The notes beneath the pieces are model-generated. The model saw nothing but the letters and a program-made list of their open reading frames with translations, did no database searches and was not told the DNA's origin. Below, piece after piece: positions 26,290 to 34,477 of a stretch of 64,000 nucleotides of DNA. Each line of letters starts with the position of its first letter. Position 1 is the first letter of the stretch. Where the stretch lies: the NCBI RefSeq assembly GCF_000620865.1, contig NZ_KK211190.1, positions 2,708,914 to 2,772,913 of the forward strand. The letters are read 5' to 3'. The position numbers were made by a program, and so were the translations under genes. Source of the DNA: Exiguobacterium sibiricum 7-3. Its GTDB lineage: Bacteria; Bacillota; Bacilli; Exiguobacteriales; Exiguobacteriaceae.

Positions 26290-27375
26290 TTATTCTTCGC
26301 TGTAGCCGACGACCTTGTTCCGTCCCGTCTGTTTCGCCTGATAAAGGGACTGATCGGCCTTTTGGACGACTTCAAACGATGTCTCGCCTTGATCCGACGA
26401 GGCCGCCCCGATCGATAACGTGACATGGAATGCCGGATACGTGCTGAAGACAAAATGTTGATCGGCGCACGCCAAGCGAATCGTCTCCCCGAGCCGGACG
26501 GCTTCTTTGAGCGGCATGTCCGGCAATAATAAGACAAACTCTTCCCCGCCGTAACGCCCAACGAGTGCTTCGTCAGGACAACAGTGTTGCAACAGATGGC
26601 TCAGCTGTCGTAACACGACGTCGCCCCCGTCATGGCCGTATGTATCATTGACCGACTTGAAGAAATCAATGTCGACGATCAAGACGGAAAAGGCAAAACC
26701 ATCTTTGTCATAAGACGCAAGGGTCTCGTCCAGTTTCCGCCGGTTGGCGAGATTCGTCAGTCCGTCGGTCAATGCCAGTTCCTGTTGCATCTGAACGAAC
26801 TGGAAGTGTTTGCGTAATTCCTGCAGGAAACGGTATGTGACATAACCGCCCAGTAAAATGAAAACAATATAGACCAAGGCGATTTCAAGAAATCGGTCAA
26901 ACGTTGCCGTCAATAAATAGAGGGCCGGTAAACTGTATCCGATACCGATGCCAATCAAGATCAAATAATCTTTGAGCGTGTGTGAAGCAAAACGACGATA
27001 AATGCTTGCCGTTACGAGTAAAGCGATACAAATCAAGCCGGTCAGAATCAATCCTTCGTAAGCACCCGGTGGCGTAATCGCAAACCGTGCCCCAAGAATC
27101 GCGAGCGTCGTAATCCCGCCACTGACCCAGCCGCCGTAATAATATGCCGTGACAAGCGCGACGAGCCGTAAATCAATTTTTGCCCCATCATACGTAATGC
27201 TGTTGAGAACAAGCAATACACTGATAAAACCGGCAATTACCCCTACCAGGATACGAATTTTGACCGGTGAAGCCGGTGAAATTCGTTTGACGTGTCGGAG
27301 TGGTAAAAATGCAAATAAGAGTGATGTAATCAACAATGAAAAATTCAACAGGAACTGATTAAACTGACTCAACAT
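26290..27375 (-). CDS. Diguanylate cyclase with 5TMR-LYT membrane sensor
   Basis: A 361-residue protein; I use ATG 27375 (MLSQFNQFLLNFSLLITSLL), with AAGGGGTG 10 bases upstream. The first 190 residues hold six or so membrane spans with the 5TM-LYT pattern (NSITYDGAKIDLRLVALVTAYYYGG). The GGDEF domain follows: DGLTNLANRR, IVDIDFFKSVNDTYGHDGGD and the active-site loop RYGGEEF. It synthesises c-di-GMP from two GTP. No RxxD inhibitory site is obvious five residues before the GGEEF. It faces a terminator shared with the nuclease gene. Confidence 0.9.
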   Translation of the reverse strand: MLSQFNQFLLNFSLLITSLLFAFLPLRHVKRISPASPVKIRILVGVIAGFISVLLVLNSITYDGAKIDLRLVALVTAYYYGGWVSGGITTLAILGARFAITPPGAYEGLILTGLICIALLVTASIYRRFASHTLKDYLILIGIGIGYSLPALYLLTATFDRFLEIALVYIVFILLGGYVTYRFLQELRKHFQFVQMQQELALTDGLTNLANRRKLDETLASYDKDGFAFSVLIVDIDFFKSVNDTYGHDGGDVVLRQLSHLLQHCCPDEALVGRYGGEEFVLLLPDMPLKEAVRLGETIRLACADQHFVFSTYPAFHVTLSIGAASSDQGETSFEVVQKADQSLYQAKQTGRNKVVGYSEE

Positions 27376-27541
27376 GGCACACGGACACCCCTTCGACTGA
27401 CAAACTTCATACTCTGTACAGTTCTCTATCGGATGGTCTGCTTCCTGTCTTGAGCTTCTTTGCAGGTTTCCATTTTTTTCATCAAAGAAACACTTCAAAG
27501 AGACCGTTTCCACTTAAATAAGGGGGTATTCAATCATAGAT

Positions 27542-27721
27542 ATGAAAGAGGAAAAAAAGAAAAGTAAGATGCCGTTCTTCGTCATTCTCGTCGTCATCAT
27601 CTTTGTTGCCGTCGCCGCTGCCCTGATTATTTATGTCACGTCCGAACCAAAAGAAGAAACCCAACAGCTCTTACAGATGACGACTAGTTTCGTCTCGGCT
27701 TACCTACCGCATGCCAGCTGA
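27542..27721 (+). CDS. Small single-span membrane protein
   Basis: A 59-residue frame from ATG 27542: charged N-terminus (MKEEKKKSKM), one hydrophobic helix (PFFVILVVIIFVAVAAALII), then a polar exterior tail. An AGGGGG element lies 17 bases upstream, farther than usual. A clear terminator follows the stop within 5 bases, which supports a real gene. No family recognised. Confidence 0.6.
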   Translation: MKEEKKKSKMPFFVILVVIIFVAVAAALIIYVTSEPKEETQQLLQMTTSFVSAYLPHAS

Positions 27722-27725
27722 CAGC

Positions 27726-27750
27726 GGACATCCTCGGATGTCCTTTTTTT
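27726..27750 (+). terminator. Terminator after the small membrane protein gene
   Basis: GGACATCC and GGATGTCC pair around TC, followed by seven T. Confidence 0.9.
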
Positions 27751-27839
27751 GTGCGCTCAACCTTTACAAGAACGCTACGATTCCTTCATAAAATTATCGT
27801 CTCTCCTTCCCGATAGGAAACATGGAGGCGATAAAACGA

Positions 27840-29495
27840 ATGAAGCAACCTACACAGAAAAAAAGATTATTGGCCCAACAATTAAACAACTGGCTGATCC
27901 CGATCGTCGCAGCGGGACTGTTACTGATCAGTGCTTTAAGCGTCGAAGAACTCTACCGCGCGTCGACGAAGTCCGTCAGTGAACGGCTCGAACGGGAAAT
28001 GACGATGCTCGATGCCAATATCCGTTCGATCTACTTAGCCTATCCGGAAGACGAACAGGAACGGACACGCGCCATCAAACGTTTAAAAAATCAGCAGCTC
28101 GCCGATATGTCACGGGACGAGTACGATGCGGCCATTCAGTCGCTCGCAACTAAAAACGTAGCCATCCAACCGTTGACGTTGACGGCACAACAGAAAAAAG
28201 ATGTGATGCAACAATTGAAGCAAACACGGGTGACGACGTTTACGAGCAACAACCGGTTCGTTCTCGCGATGTCGATTCAAGAAGTAAATGATGTCCTGTT
28301 CTTATCGGTCGATCAAGCACGATTGGTCGCACCCGCTAAGGCACTCGCCTTGAAACTCGGTGTGCTCGGAATCATCGTCCTCTGTTTCGTCAGTCTGTTG
28401 ATTCGGGCCCGCATCAAAAAGCAACTGGCTCCGCTGTCCGTCTTGTCCTTAAAGATTGAAGAAGCCTATGCACGGCGAACCTATCAGCCGATCAGCATCA
28501 AGACGACGACGTTTGAATTACAGCAATTGACGCACCAATACAACCAACTGATGCAGCAAGTCGGTAGTTTGACACAAGAAATTTCGATTGCGAGCGAACG
28601 ACTGGAGGCGACTCAACCCGGTTTTTCGTCCCAACTCGCCTCGATTGATGAATCCGTCCTCGCCGTCCATCAAGTGGCGACGTCGTTGACAAACCAGTCG
28701 ACGCAGATGGAACAGATCATCACGGAATCCGGGCAACTGTTGACGACCTCAATCGAGGCACTCGCGACGATGGACGAGTCGATCCAAACGAGCCATCAAC
28801 GGGTCAGCTCCTTTAATGACGAAGCGACGACGAGTCACCGGATTCTCGACTCATTGCAACAGGATACAACGTTGTTACGGACCCTGTCTGTCAACACGTC
28901 ACAGTCACTGGAAGAAGCGACAGAGCGCAATCAACAAATGCATGCCTCGATCCGCTATATCCAACAGGTGGCGGAAGCGACACGCCGCTTATCGTTGAAT
29001 GCGTTGATCGAAGCGACACGGGCAGGCGAAGAAGGTCGCGGTTTTGTCATCGTCGCCAAGGAGGTCGAATTACTCGCGCTCGACATCAAACGAAGTATCG
29101 ATCACATCAACCAGGCGAACCGGGATTTGACGGCCAGCATCGGACAAATCGAACAAGATGTTGTCCAGATGACGACCCAAATCGAGACGACACACGAACA
29201 GCTTGAACAGAGCACCCGCCGGATTGCTTCCGTCCTCGATCATGCCCAACAGATTGAAGCCGCACTCGTCCAGGTCGAGACGGACCGGGCGCTCGTCTAT
29301 TCGGTCCAACCGCGGATTCGGGAACATTTTCAACTGATTGAAACGATTCTGTTTGAACTGACCCACTACAGTCAGTCACTTGAAGCAAACATGCAAGCCA
29401 ACAGTGCCCGCCAACAGGAACTGAAACAGCACGGTTACATCATCGGCGAACAAATCGAGTCCCTCAACCGGACGATTGTCGGTCCGTCCCAGTAA
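27840..29495 (+). CDS. Methyl-accepting chemotaxis-type transducer
   Basis: About 551 residues from ATG 27840 (MKQPTQKKRLLAQQL), with GGAGG 11 bases upstream; ATG 27822 is an in-frame alternative. It has a membrane span near the start (WLIPIVAAGLLLISAL), an extracytoplasmic region of about 130 residues, a second span (GVLGIIVLCFVSLLI), then a signalling domain. The hairpin tip reads SLNALIEATRAGEEGRGFVI, close to but not identical with the canonical [15 protein letters not shown]. It senses an unknown ligand and would act on CheA/CheW. It is a single gene ended by the hairpin at 29501. Confidence 0.88.
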   Translation: MKQPTQKKRLLAQQLNNWLIPIVAAGLLLISALSVEELYRASTKSVSERLEREMTMLDANIRSIYLAYPEDEQERTRAIKRLKNQQLADMSRDEYDAAIQSLATKNVAIQPLTLTAQQKKDVMQQLKQTRVTTFTSNNRFVLAMSIQEVNDVLFLSVDQARLVAPAKALALKLGVLGIIVLCFVSLLIRARIKKQLAPLSVLSLKIEEAYARRTYQPISIKTTTFELQQLTHQYNQLMQQVGSLTQEISIASERLEATQPGFSSQLASIDESVLAVHQVATSLTNQSTQMEQIITESGQLLTTSIEALATMDESIQTSHQRVSSFNDEATTSHRILDSLQQDTTLLRTLSVNTSQSLEEATERNQQMHASIRYIQQVAEATRRLSLNALIEATRAGEEGRGFVIVAKEVELLALDIKRSIDHINQANRDLTASIGQIEQDVVQMTTQIETTHEQLEQSTRRIASVLDHAQQIEAALVQVETDRALVYSVQPRIREHFQLIETILFELTHYSQSLEANMQANSARQQELKQHGYIIGEQIESLNRTIVGPSQ

Positions 29496-29500
29496 AGATA

Positions 29501-29533
29501 AACAGACCCTCTGCCTCAAGCACAGGGTCTGTT
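29501..29533. terminator. Terminator between convergent genes
   Basis: AACAGACCCT and AGGGTCTGTT pair perfectly around a 13-base loop. Confidence 0.8.
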
Positions 29534-29539
29534 CGTCGT

Positions 29540-30064
29540 TTAACTAATATACTGGGCTTCCTTTTTGTCGATGATATTGCGAATCCGGTTTTCCGTCACC
29601 TGATAGGTCAACGCCAACCGGCGAATCGAAAGCCCGGTTTGATACCGACGCCGAATGTCACGGATCTGCCGCGGCGATAATTCGATATGCCGCATCAATA
29701 ACAGGTCAAACTCGTCCAGGAGCGACGCATACGCTTGACTCACGGACGGTTTGACCGTCAGATTGTCAATCTGATCGTTTACGCGATCACCGTCCGTCCG
29801 GATAATCCGGTCGTGCACGGCCTCGGAATCGAGAAATGCCTTGGCGACAAGCTCGGCGACATAAAACCGTTCCCCGCGTCCTTGTTTGTACAACGTCACT
29901 TTCCGGTAACCTTCCTGATTGATCCGTGGGCGCAACACGACACCTTGCCGCCGTTGTTTGACACCACGGCTCGTCTCGATGATCCGGTCGAGCGACCGGA
30001 CGTTCCCTGATGTCGAGACTTGATATATACCTGCATAGCCCTGTACCGATTTCCAATGTTCCAT
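29540..30064 (-). CDS. NUMOD4/HNH-like DNA-binding protein with degenerate nuclease core
   Basis: A 174-residue protein; I place the start at ATG 30064 (MEHWKSVQGYAGIYQVSTSG), 11 bases after GGAGG. The N-terminus is a NUMOD4 motif as in HNH homing endonucleases. The HNH-like core follows (GYRKVTLYK, YVAELVAKAFL, IRTDGDRVNDQIDNL), but the histidines usual before LVA and before xDG are replaced by A and R, so catalysis is doubtful. The C-terminus (SPRQIRDIRRRYQTG...IRRLALTYQVTENRI) looks like a helix-turn-helix. A LexA box overlaps its promoter. It is probably a domesticated DNA-binding protein. Confidence 0.82.
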   Translation of the reverse strand: MEHWKSVQGYAGIYQVSTSGNVRSLDRIIETSRGVKQRRQGVVLRPRINQEGYRKVTLYKQGRGERFYVAELVAKAFLDSEAVHDRIIRTDGDRVNDQIDNLTVKPSVSQAYASLLDEFDLLLMRHIELSPRQIRDIRRRYQTGLSIRRLALTYQVTENRIRNIIDKKEAQYIS

Positions 30065-30112
30065 ATAGTCAATGACCTCCATTCGGTCCTAAAACGACAA
30101 CATGTCCTACTG

Positions 30113-30118
30113 TCATTA
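30113..30118 (-). promoter_or_regulatory. -10 element of the NUMOD4-like gene
   Basis: A perfect TATAAT on the minus strand, about 50 bases before the start codon. The LexA box lies 11-24 bases upstream of it, within the spacer and -35 region. Confidence 0.6.
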
Positions 30119-30128
30119 TACCATTTTA

Positions 30129-30142
30129 CGAACAAACGTTCT
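30129..30142. promoter_or_regulatory. LexA (SOS) box
   Basis: CGAACAAACGTTCT matches the Gram-positive LexA consensus CGAACRNRYGTTYC at 13 of 14 positions. It overlaps the promoter of the minus-strand NUMOD4/HNH-like gene and lies 60 bases before the plus-strand kinase-like gene, so it could control either or both. Confidence 0.75.
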
Positions 30143-30201
30143 AATGTGAACACTCTGTTTTTCTGTGCTAGTATTAACAAAAAAAGGAAGAGGTGTCAGG
30201 G

Positions 30202-30786
30202 ATGAAGTTTGTCATGTTACTTGGTCCGCAAGCCGTCGGCAAGATGACGATTGGTCAGGAACTCGAACAAAAAACGGGCATGAAATTATTCCATAACCAT
30301 CAGACGATTGACCTGTTGCATCCGTACTTTGATTTCACGAAACCGGCGCACCATAAGCTGAAGGACTTGATCCGTCGGGAAATGTTCAAAGAGATGGCCG
30401 TCAGCGATCTCGAAGGGGTGATCTTTACGTTTTTGTGCCTGTTCGGCGTCGAAGGCGGCGGGATCGAATTCATCGAAGAGACCGTTCAACTGTTTGAAGA
30501 AGCCGGTGCCGAAGTCTTCATCGTTGAACTGGAAGCCGCTCTGTCGACCCGTCTTGCCCGGAATCAGACGGAAAATCGTTTACTACATAAGTTCACGAAA
30601 CGGGACATCGCCGCGTCGGAAGCCAACTTGCTTGAAACCGCTGAACAGTACCGGACGCATTCGCTTCCGGGAGAACTGCCGTATCCCAACTATCTCCGTC
30701 TTGATACCGAGGGGCGTTCGGCCGGCGAAAGTGCCGAGACGATTTGTCGACACTTTAACTGGTCAACGAATCTGGTCGAACGATGA
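30202..30786 (+). CDS. P-loop kinase-like protein (AAA/adenylate kinase-type fold)
   Basis: A 194-residue protein from ATG 30202, with AGAGGTG upstream (a GTG nine bases earlier is possible). The Walker A motif is LLGPQAVGKMTIG at the very N-terminus, followed by FHNHQTIDLLHPYF and a lid-like region RNQTENRLLHKFTKRD. Related proteins are annotated as shikimate-kinase-like or AAA-family; substrate unknown. Its stop overlaps the next start by 4 bases, forming a two-gene unit. Confidence 0.82.
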   Translation: MKFVMLLGPQAVGKMTIGQELEQKTGMKLFHNHQTIDLLHPYFDFTKPAHHKLKDLIRREMFKEMAVSDLEGVIFTFLCLFGVEGGGIEFIEETVQLFEEAGAEVFIVELEAALSTRLARNQTENRLLHKFTKRDIAASEANLLETAEQYRTHSLPGELPYPNYLRLDTEGRSAGESAETICRHFNWSTNLVER

Positions 30787-31079
30787 ACCAATCCAAGCAG
30801 ACGTATTTTCCGGTCTTCTTGACGCTCGGTTTGCTTCTGTTCAATATGCTAACTTCCTACTTGCTGAGCGGACGGTTTTTCCCGAATCTGAGTCTGTGGG
30901 TGCCGATCGGTCTCAACATCTTGGTCGGAATCGGGTATATCGTTTCGCTGGTGCTTGGTCTCCGGTCGACGAATAACTACGTCAAATGGTTCAGTGTCTT
31001 CGCGAATATTGCCTTTTTACTGTCGTTATCCGTCATCACCTTTTTGTTGTTGCTCGCAAACGGCATCTCAGAACCGTAA
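30783..31079 (+). CDS. Small three-span membrane protein
   Basis: A 98-residue hydrophobic protein (YFPVFLTLGLLLFNMLTSYL, VPIGLNILVGIGYIVSLVLG, a third span at the C-terminus). It is translationally coupled to the kinase-like gene and followed by a terminator. No family recognised. Confidence 0.75.
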   Translation: MNQSKQTYFPVFLTLGLLLFNMLTSYLLSGRFFPNLSLWVPIGLNILVGIGYIVSLVLGLRSTNNYVKWFSVFANIAFLLSLSVITFLLLLANGISEP

Positions 31080-31090
31080 TCCCAACACGA

Positions 31091-31134
31091 AAAACCGTCT
31101 CTTCAGAAGCACGTTTTCTGAAGAGACGGTTTTA
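31091..31134 (+). terminator. Terminator of the kinase-like/membrane protein unit
   Basis: AAACCGTCTCTTCAG pairs with CTGAAGAGACGGTTT, followed by TTATTTTT. Confidence 0.88.
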
Positions 31135-31150
31135 TTTTTGTTTATTCAAA

Positions 31151-31285
31151 AGAATCGTCGACTCCACTCGACTTCTACAGGAAAAGGAAGCATGCTTCCG
31201 TCAGGAACAGGCGAGACCCGGTCGTCCTCGGACGACCGCGGCTTGCGTTCCGCCTGAGAAAAGCGAGTGGAGGAAAGACGATTCT
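31151..31285. repeat. Interspersed palindromic repeat element, copy 1
   Basis: A 135-base element bounded by inverted ends: AGAATCGTC (31151-31159) with GACGATTCT (31277-31285), and inside them CTCCACTCG with CGAGTGGAG. It shares internal blocks with the element at 50613-50721 (CTAC.GGAAAAG, G.GAGACCC, CGCC.GAG.AAAGCGA). It holds no coding frame and sits between two terminated genes. Confidence 0.7.
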
Positions 31286-31316
31286 TGGCTCACTTTGTTT
31301 CATGATTTTCCCCACT

Positions 31317-31643
31317 TCAATGCATCAAGTCACGCCGAAAGACCGGTCCGTCAGCATGAAAGCCATTTCGAATCCAAACCGCTGCTTCTCCGTCCCGTCC
31401 AATCACGAACGGCAATAACAACGTCCGGGCGAGATACGCAAGGATGACCGTCAGCGCTTCTTCGATATAGCCCGCCCGGTCGGTCGGATCAATTGCGTCA
31501 TAGCTGAGTTGCTGACCGCTGAACTGAATCGTCGCAATCTGTTGTCTATCCCGTGTCTGTAATGTCCAGACACAACCGTTCGTCGTATCTGTTGCTTCAA
31601 TGTGTAAACGGGACGTTGTAAAGTCCGGGTGGCGACCGTTCAT
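31317..31643 (-). CDS. Hypothetical 108-residue protein of the alkylation-repair operon
   Basis: A small soluble protein whose ATG overlaps the stop of the AlkC-like gene. The C-terminal half (RTLLLPFVIGRDGEAAVWIR, then NGFHADGPVFRRDL) has a faint resemblance to a GNAT C-terminal fold, but I cannot assign it. As the third gene of a tightly coupled operon with ada, it may be tied to alkylation damage. Confidence 0.72.
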   Translation of the reverse strand: MNGRHPDFTTSRLHIEATDTTNGCVWTLQTRDRQQIATIQFSGQQLSYDAIDPTDRAGYIEEALTVILAYLARTLLLPFVIGRDGEAAVWIRNGFHADGPVFRRDLMH

Positions 31644-32692
31644 TCTGTTTCCTCCTCTACGTCAAAAGTTGCTGTCACGTAGGCTTCACCGTTAATCAGA
31701 ATCGTCAGCTGGTGTGTACCCGGATAATGGACCCGTGTCGTCAAGTTCCGGAATGACTGCCGTTTCGTAAACGTCTCCCGTCCAATCACTTGCCGTTCAC
31801 TGATCCGAAAGACTTTTTGACTCGTCCCCCGCTTTTTGACATAGTCGATCGCGTATTCGATTCGCAGGACTTGCGGTTCGGTTGTCGCAAGGGCAAAGGT
31901 AAACGTCAGTTCCCCGCCAATCGGCAACGTGGGTGTGACCGTCAGTTCGTCGACCGTCACCGTTCCCCGCGTGACAAGACCAAACGCTTTCAAGACGTCC
32001 GGATGTCCCTGTTTCAGGAGTGTCCGTGAGGCATGCCGTAAAATCCAGTCCGTATGCGGATGGGTCCCGAGCTGTTCCAACCGTTCGATGACGAGTTCCG
32101 GATGAGTCTTCGCGATATCGTTTAAATGATTGGCGACACTTTTGCGGACGTAAAGCGCCTCGTCCTGCAACAAGTCATCTAAAATTGGTAGGACCGGACG
32201 CGGATCAGCAATCAATGCCGGTATCCGTTGTCCCCACGGCAGGCGCGGACGGGTTCCTTCTGACGCCAAGCGCCGGACGTGCTCGTCACTCGACTGACTC
32301 CACCGGACCGCAAGTTCTAAAAACCGTTCTTGATCTTCGAGCAGGAAGCGCCGGACCGCAAACTCCGACGTCGAGTGCCGGGTCAACCGTTCCAGGGCTA
32401 CCATTGCCCGCTCCCAGGCATCACTCGGCGCATAAACTTCGATATAGTCTGGAAAAACGATGCCCGGCAGTCCCGGAAACTCCGGGGCGATCGTTTCGAG
32501 GTGCGTCGCCGCCTGCTCAAAGTCAGGCGGTAAATAACGGTTAAGCTCAGTCGCAATCCGGCGGACCCGTTGCTTAAACGCCAGCTCCTCCCAGTCGCCT
32601 TGTTGCACGACGTCTTTAAAGTCCGATGCCTGCACCGCTCCCCCTAATCGGTTCAACCAGTCTGGTGTAAACACATCTTTAATCAAACTCAT
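31640..32692 (-). CDS. AlkC-like DNA alkylation repair glycosylase (HEAT repeats plus Ig-like domain)
   Basis: A 350-residue protein from ATG 32692, overlapping the ada stop (ATGA). The N-terminal 250 residues are helical HEAT-type repeats (LPGIVFPDYIEVY, FAVRRFLLEDQERFLELAVRW, LYVRKSVANHLNDIAKTHPE, TDWILRHASRTLLKQGHP), as in the AlkC/AlkD superfamily. The last 100 residues are beta-rich (LPIGGELTFTFALAT, HYPGTHQLTILINGEAYVTA), consistent with the Ig-like domain described for AlkC. These enzymes excise N3- or N7-alkylated bases without base flipping. Coupling to ada supports an adaptive-response role. Confidence 0.88.
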   Translation of the reverse strand: MSLIKDVFTPDWLNRLGGAVQASDFKDVVQQGDWEELAFKQRVRRIATELNRYLPPDFEQAATHLETIAPEFPGLPGIVFPDYIEVYAPSDAWERAMVALERLTRHSTSEFAVRRFLLEDQERFLELAVRWSQSSDEHVRRLASEGTRPRLPWGQRIPALIADPRPVLPILDDLLQDEALYVRKSVANHLNDIAKTHPELVIERLEQLGTHPHTDWILRHASRTLLKQGHPDVLKAFGLVTRGTVTVDELTVTPTLPIGGELTFTFALATTEPQVLRIEYAIDYVKKRGTSQKVFRISERQVIGRETFTKRQSFRNLTTRVHYPGTHQLTILINGEAYVTATFDVEEETE

Positions 32693-33741
32693 ACATGATT
32701 CAATCCCCTCTTCGTCCGCTCCAATTTTAATAAGGCCGCTTTTCGTGCCAAGCCGCCGGCATATCCGCCGAGATCGCCCGTCAAGCGGATGACCCGGTGA
32801 CACGGAATGATCAGTGCCAGTTGATTGGCGCCGTTTGCCCGGGCGACAGCACGGACGGCTGCCGGATTCCCGACGCGGACGGCCAGTTCCTGATAGGAAA
32901 TCGTCTCACCCGCAGGAATCTGTTGTAACTGTTCCCAGACTTGTCTCTGAAACGGTGTCCCGTACAGGACAAGCGGAACCTCGAACCGGTCAAGCGTTCC
33001 CGCAAAGTACGCCTCCAGTTCAGCCGTCACCTGCTCAAACACCGGTGTCTCACCGGGAATGATGACGGCGCGGGCTGCGAGCCGTAAACGTTCCACTTCC
33101 CGCTCCAGCCCCCGACGATCCACGAACTCGAGTAAGTGCAGTCCTTGTTCGTCGACAATCGCCAGCATTGGACCAAGCGGCGTATCAAGCCACTTCGCCT
33201 GAAGGTACGTTCCATCCCATCGCTTCGGCGTCTCACCCATGATGCGGGCAAACGCGTCGCGAAAGCCGCTGCTCGATTCATAACCGCTTGCCAGTTGTGC
33301 CTCGATGACCGGTTGTCCGTTGCGGATTTCCTTCATCGCAAGGCCCATCCGCCGGGACCGGGCGTATTCGACGAACGTCATGCCAAACCGTTTTTTGAAC
33401 TGCCGACGGGCGGTCGAGGCATCGAGTCCCAGTTCCCGGAAGTCGGCATCTTTAAAGCGTTTTTCGGGACTCGCTTCGACGGCAGCAACCAAGCGGCTGA
33501 TGACTTCACTGTCCCCGGGATAGGCGAGCGGTTTACAGCGTAAACACGGTCGGTAGGAGGCAAGCAACGCCTCTTTCGCCGTCTCAAAAAACTCGCAGTT
33601 CTCCTGCTTCGGCTTCCGCGCCGGACAGGTCGGCCGGCAAAAAATCCCCGTCGTCTTGACCCCGACAAAAAATGTCCCTTCGTACGAGCTGTCGCGGCGG
33701 ACGAGTGCTGCATAATAATCCGTTTCCGGTAAGGTATTCAT
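32689..33741 (-). CDS. ada: Ada-type bifunctional regulator/O6-methylguanine-DNA methyltransferase
   Basis: A 350-residue protein starting at ATG 33741, 7 bases after GGGGAGGGG. Domains in order: Zn-binding methylphosphotriester domain with four cysteines (FCRPTCPARKP and LRCKP), AraC-type helix-turn-helix (FVEYARSRRMGLAMKEIR, SGYESSSGFRDAF), and the O6-alkylguanine transferase domain with the active motif IIPCHRVI near residue 315. It senses and repairs methylated DNA and, once methylated, activates transcription. It heads a three-gene operon with the AlkC-like and 108-residue genes. Confidence 0.95.
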   Translation of the reverse strand: MNTLPETDYYAALVRRDSSYEGTFFVGVKTTGIFCRPTCPARKPKQENCEFFETAKEALLASYRPCLRCKPLAYPGDSEVISRLVAAVEASPEKRFKDADFRELGLDASTARRQFKKRFGMTFVEYARSRRMGLAMKEIRNGQPVIEAQLASGYESSSGFRDAFARIMGETPKRWDGTYLQAKWLDTPLGPMLAIVDEQGLHLLEFVDRRGLEREVERLRLAARAVIIPGETPVFEQVTAELEAYFAGTLDRFEVPLVLYGTPFQRQVWEQLQQIPAGETISYQELAVRVGNPAAVRAVARANGANQLALIIPCHRVIRLTGDLGGYAGGLARKAALLKLERTKRGLNHV

Positions 33742-33910
33742 CACGTGTCCCCTCCCCTTCTTTTCCTCAGTATACCGAGTTTATCGTCCTGCATGTCGCC
33801 GAAAATCAGGCATGGATGTTTTCTTAAGACAAACTTAAGAAATCTCTCCTTTTTGTGAAAGATATGCCCTGTATCATCGATGGTATACTCAAGAAGAAAG
33901 TAGGTTTCGC

Positions 33911-34477
33911 ATGTTTGATTTTTTAAAAGAAGCGATTCAATCACCGAAAACAATTGGTGCGATTGCGCCAAGCAGTCCGCGTTTAGCAAAAATGATGGCA
34001 CAGCGGGCAGTTGCTGATCGACCGGCCGTCATCATCGAAGTCGGAGCCGGTGATGGGGCGATCACCCAAGCCTTATTGCGTGCGCGACACCCGGAAACGA
34101 CTTTATTGATTTGCGAACAAAATCCGGTGTTTCAAGAAGCCTTGGCGAAGCTGTTAGCCGATGAGACGAACGTCGAACTGTTTATCGGCGACATTCAAAA
34201 CTGTCCGGAAGACTGGCATCATCAGGCCGGTGTCCTGGTCAGCGGTTTACCGTTCGCTTCGTTCCCGCTTCTGTTACGCCATGAATTGCTCGAAACCTTC
34301 CAGACCCTGCTGCAACCAGGCGGTCATTTCATCGCCTTTCAATATACCAAACTCCATTTCAAGACATTCCGCCGGTATTTCTTTGAGCACAGTTATTCTT
34401 ATACGCTGCAAAACATGCCGCCTGCCTATGTCTTCGAAGGCGTCCAAAAGGAGGAACTGCCGTGCCCACAATCTTAA
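33911..34477 (+). CDS. SAM-dependent methyltransferase (phospholipid N-methyltransferase-like)
   Basis: A 188-residue protein. The N-terminal FLKEAIQSPKTIGAIAPSSP is the typical lead-in of PmtA-like methyltransferases. SAM motif I is IIEVGAGDGAITQALL, with a motif-II acidic residue in CEQN and motif IV at GVLVSGLPFASFP. It probably methylates a lipid head group or another membrane-linked substrate. Its 3' end overlaps the GTG start of the response regulator gene by 16 bases, so they are co-transcribed. Confidence 0.85.
   Translation: MFDFLKEAIQSPKTIGAIAPSSPRLAKMMAQRAVADRPAVIIEVGAGDGAITQALLRARHPETTLLICEQNPVFQEALAKLLADETNVELFIGDIQNCPEDWHHQAGVLVSGLPFASFPLLLRHELLETFQTLLQPGGHFIAFQYTKLHFKTFRRYFFEHSYSYTLQNMPPAYVFEGVQKEELPCPQS

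Noticed and set aside
26562-27236. Several long antisense frames within the diguanylate cyclase and other GC-richer genes
   Set aside because: They have no ribosome site and mirror the codon pattern of the real gene, so they are shadow frames.
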